DNA from: Natrialbaceae archaeon Tc-Br11_E2g1
GTDB lineage: Archaea > Halobacteriota > Halobacteria > Halobacteriales > Natrialbaceae
NCBI GenBank assembly: GCA_001564255.1
Contig: LKNC01000059.1
Location: forward strand, 1 to 12,172
Direction of reading: 5' to 3'
Length of the DNA stretch: 12,172 nt
The notes beneath the pieces are model-generated. The model was not told where the DNA came from, searched no databases, and worked only from the letters and a program-made list of their open reading frames with translations. Numbering within the stretch: the first letter of the stretch is position 1; the number at the start of each line of letters is the position of its first letter. Below are positions 6,861 to 12,172 of this stretch, in pieces. Made by a program: the position numbers and the translations under genes.

Positions 6861-6875
6861 ACCTCGACTCGAGGT
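6861..6875. repeat. Perfect 15-bp palindrome downstream of nosL copy 2
   Basis: ACCTCGACTCGAGGT has 7-bp arms around a single central base, 20 nt beyond the nosL copy 2 stop codon. It could form a short RNA hairpin at the 3' end or bind a protein. It contains the genome-common CTCGAG. Confidence 0.5.
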
Positions 6876-6894
6876 CACGGACGAAGTCGGACGA

Positions 6895-7569
6895 TCAGTG
6901 GTCGTGGCCGTCGTCGTGACCGTTGTCGTCCTCGAAGAACTGCGCTCTGTAGGTCATCGCGAGATCCATGTCGAACTCCTCGAGGGTGATGATGTCGTCG
7001 TCGTCGTACGCCTCGAAGTCGTCGACGAACTCCTCGGCGTCCTCGCGATCGGCGAATGGGATCGGGTTCATCCGCATGATGTCGTCGATGTCGTCCGGAT
7101 CGGTCACACGCACGAAGTACGCTTCCGAGGCGTCGATGAGGCCGTGGTCCTCGGCGCCCGGACCGGCGTCCTCGTCGACGTCCGCGCCGTACTCGGTGAC
7201 CCACACGGTCTCGATCCCGGAGTCCGGACCGCCGAACTGTTCGGGGTCGGCGTAGTAGGCGGCCATACAGCCCGACGAACAGAAGACCTCCCGGTGGCCG
7301 TCCTCGTGGACGAGTTGGGCGTTCCAGTCGGGGTACTCGACGGCGATCATATCACAAACCGCACACTCCCCCTCGTCGTCTTCGGGGAAGTCTGTGGGCT
7401 CTGTGAGCGCTGTCCCCTCGCCGTCGTCGTCTCCGTTTGCCTCATCGTCACCGTTGTCGTCGCCGTTTGCCTCCTCCTCGCCGAGACAGCCCGCGAGCGC
7501 GGCCGCCGCGCCGATGCCGACCGTTCCGAGTACCCAACGCCTCTCGACCGAACGTTCTGCAGGTGTCAT
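6895..7569 (-). CDS. nosL: NosL-like copper-binding Tat lipoprotein, copy 2
   Basis: A 224-residue lipoprotein with the same layout as copy 1. It has a Tat motif (ERRWVLG, 9-15), a lipobox cysteine C28 (LAGC), an acidic Asn/Asp/Gly linker, then C69-x2-C72-D-M74 and FC97SSGC101. The segment around TEPxDFPEDD through AVEYPDWNAQ and VHEDGHRE is almost identical to copy 1 in protein and DNA, so this is a recent duplication or is kept alike by gene conversion. Differences are in the second half: copy 2 has a longer insertion (about 127-145), an MRM pair (M165, M167) and a histidine-rich end (GHDDGHDH) that could bind extra metal. ATG 7569 is chosen because it opens the signal peptide and lies 27 nt after the shared promoter element; the frame continues further upstream without looking like protein. 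Its expected role is copper supply to NosD and nitrous oxide reductase. Confidence 0.85.
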   Translation of the reverse strand: MTPAERSVERRWVLGTVGIGAAAALAGCLGEEEANGDDNGDDEANGDDDGEGTALTEPTDFPEDDEGECAVCDMIAVEYPDWNAQLVHEDGHREVFCSSGCMAAYYADPEQFGGPDSGIETVWVTEYGADVDEDAGPGAEDHGLIDASEAYFVRVTDPDDIDDIMRMNPIPFADREDAEEFVDDFEAYDDDDIITLEEFDMDLAMTYRAQFFEDDNGHDDGHDH

Positions 7570-7595
7570 TGACTGTCGACCGTTGTCCCCCGAAA

Positions 7596-7612
7596 CATAA
7601 ATCAAATATGGT
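7596..7612 (-). promoter_or_regulatory. Promoter element of nosL copy 2, identical to that of copy 1
   Basis: The same 17 bases as at 6729-6745 lie 27 nt before ATG 7569. Identity of this non-coding element implies a duplicated promoter or selection for the same regulation. Confidence 0.7.
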
Positions 7613-7620
7613 GTGAACAT

Positions 7621-7632
7621 CGAATGGTTCTG
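7621..7632 (-). promoter_or_regulatory. Degenerate counterpart of the CGAA-N4-TTCG site
   Basis: CGAATGGTTCTG matches the core before nosL copy 1 (CGAACGGATTCG) at 9 of 12 positions and lies at exactly the same 8-bp spacing from the shared promoter element. It may be a weaker site for the same regulator or a decayed one. Confidence 0.4.
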
Positions 7633-7742
7633 GAGAGTACACCACAATATTTTGGTTTTTTAGACTACATGTACGTTCCCTGTGAGCTCCGGGCCACGAT
7701 CGACGACACACTCTTTTCGTCCTCGAGTCGAATCACGTATCT

Positions 7743-8537
7743 ATGTATCTCCCACACCGGACGTGGCCCGACCTCGGGGAGTACGTCGCCGAGGAGTCAC
7801 TCGCGATCGTCCCGGTTGGATCGACAGAACAACACGGCCCCCATCTGCCGGAGGGAACCGACCACATGATCGCCGAGGCCCTCGCCCGGGAGGCGAGCGA
7901 GCGAACGGGCTATCTCTGTACGCCCCCGATCACCGTCGGCGTCAGCCCCCACCATCGGCAGTTCCACGGGACGATGTGGGTCGACGCGCCCGTCTTCCGT
8001 GACTACGTCGAGAACCTCTCGCGGAACCTCACCTACCACGGGATCGACCGAATCGTCTACGTCAACGCCCACGGCGGCAACGTCCCCCACCTGCGGGAGG
8101 TCGGCCGCCGGCTCCACGAGGACGAGGTCGCCTTCGCCTGTGAGTGGATGTGGGACGAATCTATCCCGGAGTTGATCGAGGAGGTCTTCGAGACCCCGGG
8201 CCCCCACGGCGGGCCAAAGGAGACGGCGATGATCATGCACGTTGCCCGGAAACTGGTCAGGGAAGACCGCCTCGAGGCCGCCCGGGACGGCGGGGTACAG
8301 GCGGTCGCGGACGAACAGCCGAGCGTCGAGGGGGCACGGGTGTTCTACGACGCGATCGAGGTCACGGACAACGGCGTTCTCGGCGACCAGACCGACGCGA
8401 CGCCGGAAGTCGGCGAGGAACTCTTCGAGGCGGCCACCGGGGCGCTGATACGGCTCCTCGAGTGGCTCGACGACCGACCGTTCGCCCACCTCATGCCCGA
8501 GCCACACGTCGAGCCACGACCGGGCAGTCGTCGGTAG
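7743..8537 (+). CDS. Creatininase-family amidohydrolase (ArfB/MftE-like)
   Basis: A 264-residue metal-dependent amidohydrolase. Family motifs are all present: VGSTEQHGPHLPEGTD with E29, H31 and D40, VNAHGGN with H110, and HGGPKETA with H155 and E160; these form the two-metal active site in creatininase. Family members cleave creatinine, deformylate a riboflavin/F420 precursor (archaeal ArfB) or trim peptides (MftE). True creatininase is unlikely in an archaeon. ArfB is a reasonable guess because haloarchaea make F420, but many haloarchaea have several paralogues and no flavin gene is nearby. ATG 7743 is preferred, giving an N-terminus (MYLPHRTWPDL) that fits the family; no Shine-Dalgarno is seen and the promoter is weak (CTTTTC about 27 nt upstream). 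It is divergent from nosL copy 2. I see no functional link to copper. Confidence 0.88.
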   Translation: MYLPHRTWPDLGEYVAEESLAIVPVGSTEQHGPHLPEGTDHMIAEALAREASERTGYLCTPPITVGVSPHHRQFHGTMWVDAPVFRDYVENLSRNLTYHGIDRIVYVNAHGGNVPHLREVGRRLHEDEVAFACEWMWDESIPELIEEVFETPGPHGGPKETAMIMHVARKLVREDRLEAARDGGVQAVADEQPSVEGARVFYDAIEVTDNGVLGDQTDATPEVGEELFEAATGALIRLLEWLDDRPFAHLMPEPHVEPRPGSRR

Positions 8538-8581
8538 AATCAGGTGGCTTTTTCCTGTGGCTGTGTTTCGGTACGAACGAG

Positions 8582-8821
8582 ATGAACGTAGAATACGGTC
8601 CGAGCGGGCGAGCGTGGTTCAAAATCGTCGGGTTTTTCCTCGCGCTCGTCGCCCTCACCGTCGTACTCTTTGCGGTCGTTCCCGAGGGCGACGCCGTCCA
8701 CACCGGCTATCTCGTGAGTATGCTCGTCTTCGGGATCGCCGTGGTCGCGACGGCACTGGCGATCTCGAGGATGGGACAGCGGGCGGCCCCGAGCAGGCAG
8801 GGACCCGAACTGAAACGCTAG
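8582..8821 (+). CDS. Small membrane protein with two helices, 79 residues
   Basis: A short frame starting at ATG 8582 with two clear membrane segments (about residues 12-33 and 41-62) and a basic, Gln/Arg-rich C-terminal tail (RMGQRAAPSRQGPELKR). The frame is also open far upstream through the creatininase gene, but those residues are a shadow; the hydrophobic protein begins here. CTTTTTCC at 8548-8555 is a weak TATA-like element about 30 nt before the start, so it may have its own leaderless promoter or be read through from the creatininase gene 44 nt upstream. I do not recognise the family. A loop with EGDAVH joins the helices. Function unknown. Confidence 0.72.
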   Translation: MNVEYGPSGRAWFKIVGFFLALVALTVVLFAVVPEGDAVHTGYLVSMLVFGIAVVATALAISRMGQRAAPSRQGPELKR

Positions 8822-8872
8822 ACGCCGTCGTCGGAGAGGGGACCGACCCCGCAGTCGACGTTTGACGCGGTA

Positions 8873-9241
8873 CTAGCCCGTATCGTCGATCCGCCGTTCT
8901 TCCCAGCTCGTCGATCCGCTTCGGTAGATCGCAGCCAGTAACAACGACGCGATGAGGAAGTCGAGTCCGTGTTCGACGAGGTGGTGGATACCCATCGGGA
9001 CGTAGCCGAGGGCGGTCCCGAACCCGACGATCGTCCGGACGACGAGCGCGCCGAGTGCGAGCGTAATGAGGAGATACGGGACCGATCGTCGCTGGGAGTA
9101 CGCAATGGCCCCGAGTGTGAACAGGACAGTCGTGCCGACCCCCGCGAGGAAGATGGTGCCGAGGAGTATCGGCGAGTGTCGGATCTCGGACCAGTCGGTC
9201 AGCGTGGACGCCTCGAGGCCGAGAGCGACCTCCCCGATCAT
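8873..9241 (-). CDS. Haloarchaeal membrane protein with three helices
   Basis: A 122-residue integral membrane protein with three likely helices (about residues 23-47, 56-81 and 93-114). A conserved-looking HHLVEHGLDF segment at the start of the last helix has three histidines that could bind metal or haem. The frame is open to ATG 9382, but ATG 9241 (MIGEVALGLEAS) is preferred: a GGAG Shine-Dalgarno core (9249-9252) stands 7 nt upstream, and the extra residues are low-complexity. It is divergent from the winged-helix regulator at 9483, with 241 bp between the two starts, a common layout for a regulator and its target. I do not assign a family or function. Confidence 0.78.
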   Translation of the reverse strand: MIGEVALGLEASTLTDWSEIRHSPILLGTIFLAGVGTTVLFTLGAIAYSQRRSVPYLLITLALGALVVRTIVGFGTALGYVPMGIHHLVEHGLDFLIASLLLAAIYRSGSTSWEERRIDDTG

Positions 9242-9332
9242 GGGCTCACTCCCGCCCCCACGTTCGGTGACCGATCGTTCGTTCCGCTCATTGTCGGCTA
9301 CCCATAGAACCGTCTCCCGAATGTACTCACTG

Positions 9333-9347
9333 GTTCGTTTGCCGAAC
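9333..9347. repeat. Inverted repeat GTTCG-N5-CGAAC between divergent genes
   Basis: GTTCGTTTGCCGAAC has perfect 5-bp arms around a 5-bp spacer, in the 241-bp gap between the membrane-protein and regulator genes. It could be an operator of the regulator. A repeat this short may be chance. Confidence 0.3.
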
Positions 9348-9482
9348 GGGGTGGTGTCTCCCGTAGCCGGGGCCGCCGTCACAGCGCACTCGACGCGGCG
9401 ATTCCCACTGGCTGGTAACGGGCGAAAGCTGCATACAACCGGCGTAACACTCGTCTACAAGAGTACGACCGATCGAGAGAAC

Positions 9483-10022
9483 ATGAGTGACGTACGCCAG
9501 AACATCCGACGGCAGGTCTGTACCGACCCCGGAATCCACTTTAACGAACTCGTCCGCGAACTCGATCTGGCTGCGGGCCAGACCCAGTATCACGTCCGGC
9601 GGCTGCTTCGGTCCGAGGAGATCGTCTCCGAGGAACTGTACGGGCGCACCCACTACTACCCCGACGGCTACGACGACTGGGACCGGTGTGCACTGGCACT
9701 GTTCCGCCGTGAAACCTGTCGTGACGTGTTGTTGTACCTGATCGAATACGACGGTGCTCGCCCGAACGCCGTCGCCGACGAACTCGACATCGCCCGGAGC
9801 ACCCTCGAGTATCACCTCTCTCATCTCGTCGAGGAAGAACTCGTCGAGAAACGGTACGGCGACCGAAACAGAGTCACCCTCCACCTCGCGAACCCCGAAC
9901 GAACGGGTGAACTCCTCTCGCGGGTGACGCCGTCGGTTTCGGATCGCCTGATCGACCGGTTTACCCGCCTCGTCGACACGCTACTCGAGGACGCCGACGG
10001 CACCCCCCGTCCGACGAACTGA
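9483..10022 (+). CDS. Double winged-helix transcriptional regulator
   Basis: A 179-residue cytoplasmic DNA-binding protein with two winged helix-turn-helix units. The first spans about residues 4-60, with recognition helix AAGQTQYHVRRLLRSEEIV and wing EELYGRTHYYPD. The second spans about 70-137, with ADELDIARSTLEYHLSHLVEEELV and wing EKRYGDRNRVTLHL. A short helical tail follows. Both repeats have the Q/E-Y-H-x2-x-L recognition-helix pattern typical of haloarchaeal two-wHTH regulators. Cysteines C13, C69 and C79 are present but do not make an obvious sensor cluster, so it is not a NarO-like protein. The frame is open upstream to 9066, but ATG 9483 starts the folded domain. It faces the membrane-protein gene divergently and lies 104 bp before nosD, so either is a candidate target. 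What it senses cannot be told from sequence. Confidence 0.85.
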   Translation: MSDVRQNIRRQVCTDPGIHFNELVRELDLAAGQTQYHVRRLLRSEEIVSEELYGRTHYYPDGYDDWDRCALALFRRETCRDVLLYLIEYDGARPNAVADELDIARSTLEYHLSHLVEEELVEKRYGDRNRVTLHLANPERTGELLSRVTPSVSDRLIDRFTRLVDTLLEDADGTPRPTN

Positions 10023-10097
10023 TCGGCTCCCGTCCCGCCACAGGTCGGCGGCTCTCCGTCCGGTTTTCCCACTCGGTTCGAACGCCAGACCAGACGG

Positions 10098-10103
10098 TAT
10101 ATT
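10098..10103 (+). promoter_or_regulatory. TATA box of nosD
   Basis: TATATT in a GC-rich context is centred about 27 nt before GTG 10127, indicating a leaderless nosD transcript and supporting that GTG as the start. Confidence 0.65.
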
Positions 10104-10126
10104 GCCGTTCGCTCCGTACGTCCCGT

Positions 10127-12076
10127 GTGCAACGTCCAGGGCTCCTGTCGGTCTTGCTCGTCGCCGTCGTCGTGGTCCTCGGGGTGGGTGGGTTGTTCGC
10201 CGTCGACGCCGGCCAGGCCGACCACGAACCGGCCAACTTCGATCGGACCGTCCAGATGGGCATCACCCTCGAGGACGAGATCGCCCGCGGCGACGACGTC
10301 GATTTCCCACAGGTCCAGGTGTTTTACTCCCAGTATGGGTACGTCGTGGGCTACTACGGCGTCGAGACGTTCCTCGAGACCCGAGACCAGGAGGGACACC
10401 AACAGCGGTTCGGTTATCCGCTCACCGTCCTGGTCTCCGATTACAGCGGCGTCGACCTCGAGTTGACCGAGGAGGGGTATCCCGCGACCGACGCCGTCAC
10501 CGGCTGGGCCGACGCCGAGGACGCGGTCTTCGTCGTCGACAGCGAGGCCAGGGCGACACACGGCGAGACCGTCCTCCCCTTCTCCGAACGGGAAGACGCC
10601 GAGGCGTTCGCCGAGGAGTACGACGGTGAGGTGGTGAGCTGGACGGAGCTCCTCGAGGTCGGTTTCGAGATCGACGACGCCGACGTGGTCCGCGAGCGCG
10701 TCGACGACGACCACGGCTACGCCGACGAGTTAGTCGCCAGTTCCCGGCCGTTTCTCGACCGCGACGTTCGTCCCATCTCCGTCGAGGTCGGCGGCGAGGA
10801 CGGCCCCGAGACGATCGAGGCGGCGATCGAGGAAGCCGACAACGGGACGACCGTCGTCGTCCCGGAGGGGACCTACGAGGAACGGATCGAGATCGACAAA
10901 CCGATCACCCTCGCCGGGGAGGGTGCGACGATCGACGGCGGCGGCGACGGGACCGTCGTCACGGTCACCGACGACGACGCCGCGGTTACCGGCCTCGAGA
11001 TCGTCGGAACCGGGGACATCGCGACCGACCGCGACCGGGACGAACCGGCCGACGACGAGGAGGTTCCGGAAGACGGCCACGACGACGGCGAGTGGGACGA
11101 GCGCGTCGAGGAGTACTACGGGACCGGCGACGCCGGGATCACCGTCGACGACGCGTCGAACGTCTTACTCGAGGACGTGACGATCGAAACGGAGGCAAAC
11201 GGCGTGTTACTGCTGGATAGCGCGGACAACATCGTTCGGAACGCGACCGTGTTCGGGACCGAGGACCCCTACGACGGCTTCATGGGCGTCGCGACGTTGC
11301 GCTCTCCGGGCGTAATCGAGGACTCGACGTTCGTCGGTGGCCGGGACGGGGTCTACACCCACCGTGCCGACGGGATCGTCGTCCGGGACAACGAGGCCAG
11401 GGACCTCCGGTACGGGATCCACCTGATGTACACCTCCGACTCGTTGATCGCGGACAACCACGTCGAGAACCCCGACGTCGCGGCCATCGACGTCATGACC
11501 GTCCCCGAACGGAACGCGATCGTCGGCAACTACGCGGAGGGCGGGAACTACGGCTACCGGATGCTCGGCAGTCACTTCTACATCGCCGACAACGTCGCCG
11601 TCGACAACGGCGTCGGCATACGGGACGCCGTCACCAACACCATCTACGAGCGGAACGTCTTCGCCGGCAGTGAGACCGGCTTCGAATCGGTGTCGATCCT
11701 GCCGACCGATCGGGTCGTCGACAACGACTTCGTCGACAACGACGAACACGCCACCTCCGCGGACGGACCACTGCGCGTGTTCACCCACGACGGGACGGGC
11801 AACTACTGGGACGGCGCGATCGGGACCCCGGACGGTCCGACCCTCGACCGATCGTACGCCCCGACCGACGCCGTCGACAAGCGACTCCACTACGTCGACG
11901 GCACTCCAACCCTCGCTCAGTCGCCGGCAGTGACGGCGACCCGCGGCCTCGAGGACGCCGTCCCGGCACTCCGGCAGGGCACGATCATCGACACCGCGCC
12001 GCTGTGTGAGCCGGCAAACCCCGACGGCCTCGAGGCGATCGGCTGGGAGGGTGCCGTCCGGAACTGTGAGGCGTAA
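10127..12076 (+). CDS. nosD: NosD-like periplasmic beta-helix copper protein with an N-terminal NosL-like segment
   Basis: A 649-residue exported protein. Residues 5-27 are a hydrophobic signal or anchor. Residues 60-178 resemble a NosL fold, notably VFVVDSEARATHGETVLPFSE followed by EDAEAFAEEYDGEVVSWTEL, the pattern of the NosL C-terminal half, but without cysteines. From about 215 to 625 lies the parallel beta-helix of NosD/CASH repeats, starting with ETIEAAIEEADNGTTVVVPEGTY. It includes the NosD hallmark RYGIHLMYTSDS (428-439) and NYWDG (559-563). An acidic insert (about 300-332) interrupts an early coil. Two cysteines, C627 and C647, lie at the C-terminus. NosD works with the ABC transporter NosFY in building the copper sites of nitrous oxide reductase and accepts copper from NosL. 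GTG 10127 is supported by a TATA box about 27 nt upstream. NosF/NosY are not in the window. Confidence 0.9.
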   Translation: MQRPGLLSVLLVAVVVVLGVGGLFAVDAGQADHEPANFDRTVQMGITLEDEIARGDDVDFPQVQVFYSQYGYVVGYYGVETFLETRDQEGHQQRFGYPLTVLVSDYSGVDLELTEEGYPATDAVTGWADAEDAVFVVDSEARATHGETVLPFSEREDAEAFAEEYDGEVVSWTELLEVGFEIDDADVVRERVDDDHGYADELVASSRPFLDRDVRPISVEVGGEDGPETIEAAIEEADNGTTVVVPEGTYEERIEIDKPITLAGEGATIDGGGDGTVVTVTDDDAAVTGLEIVGTGDIATDRDRDEPADDEEVPEDGHDDGEWDERVEEYYGTGDAGITVDDASNVLLEDVTIETEANGVLLLDSADNIVRNATVFGTEDPYDGFMGVATLRSPGVIEDSTFVGGRDGVYTHRADGIVVRDNEARDLRYGIHLMYTSDSLIADNHVENPDVAAIDVMTVPERNAIVGNYAEGGNYGYRMLGSHFYIADNVAVDNGVGIRDAVTNTIYERNVFAGSETGFESVSILPTDRVVDNDFVDNDEHATSADGPLRVFTHDGTGNYWDGAIGTPDGPTLDRSYAPTDAVDKRLHYVDGTPTLAQSPAVTATRGLEDAVPALRQGTIIDTAPLCEPANPDGLEAIGWEGAVRNCEA

Positions 12077-12172
12077 CTCCGTAGGAACCGCACCTCTCTA
12101 TTGGCTCCCTGTCATTAACGCCCCGGCTATGGGTTTTGTATTTGTATTGTTGCTGGTTTTACTAGTACTATA
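12077..12172. other. AT-rich end of the window after nosD
   Basis: No gene is seen. From about 12130 the DNA is strongly T-rich on the plus strand (GTTTTGTATTTGTATTG, then GGTTTTACTAGTACTATA), unlike everything else in the window. It may be the T-rich terminator of nosD, the promoter of the next gene, or both. TTTGTA/TTGTAT is repeated. The window ends before this can be settled. Confidence 0.45.

Noticed and set aside
5712..6989. Plus-strand 425-codon frame across nikR and nosL
   Set aside because: It is the antisense of genes with clear family motifs and contains repetitive valine/leucine-rich shadow sequence.
7624..7869. Plus-strand frame starting MVLESTPQYF in the divergent gap
   Set aside because: It runs from AT-rich promoter DNA into a shadow of the amidohydrolase gene and shows no protein-like composition.
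10077..10082. TTCGAA before nosD as a site for the same regulator as the nosL genes
   Set aside because: The half-sites abut with no 4-bp spacer and the distance to the TATA box differs from that at the nosL promoters.

Overview
The window is high-GC archaeal DNA, almost certainly from a haloarchaeon (class Halobacteria). The proteins are strongly acidic (Asp/Glu-rich), in-frame CTCGAG is very common, two proteins carry twin-arginine lipoprotein signals typical of halophiles, and several genes have a TATA-like element about 25-30 nt before the start codon, as expected for leaderless archaeal transcripts. I cannot name the species. I see no tRNA, rRNA, CRISPR array or insertion sequence.

Left part (1-4114, plus strand): the 3' end of an unidentified gene with a C-terminal cysteine cluster overlaps by 14 bp a 1186-residue UvrD-family helicase that ends in an iron-sulfur PD-(D/E)XK nuclease domain. 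The overlap and a perfect Shine-Dalgarno make this a co-translated DNA-repair/recombination pair resembling bacterial AddAB.

Middle part (4282-7569, minus strand): two small uncharacterised proteins, a cupin, a NikR-type nickel-responsive regulator with all four metal ligands, and two tandem NosL-like Tat lipoproteins. Most of these have their own leaderless-type promoter. Both nosL promoters carry an identical 17-bp TATA-region element. At an identical 8-bp spacing upstream of it lies a CGAA-N4-TTCG-type inverted repeat, perfect in one copy and degenerate in the other. This resembles the operator I recall for NarO, the denitrification regulator of haloarchaea.

Right part (7743-12076): a creatininase-family amidohydrolase and a small two-helix membrane protein (plus), a three-helix membrane protein (minus) divergent from a double winged-helix regulator (plus), and a large NosD protein (plus). 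NosD contains, before its beta-helix, a segment that looks like a NosL domain without cysteines. The window ends in AT-rich DNA just downstream of nosD, where nosF/nosY or nosZ might follow.

Taken together, 6.0-12.1 kb looks like an accessory locus for copper delivery to nitrous oxide reductase (NosL donors, NosD acceptor), possibly under anaerobic/denitrification control, with a metal-sensing repressor next to it. The helicase-nuclease pair appears unrelated to it.
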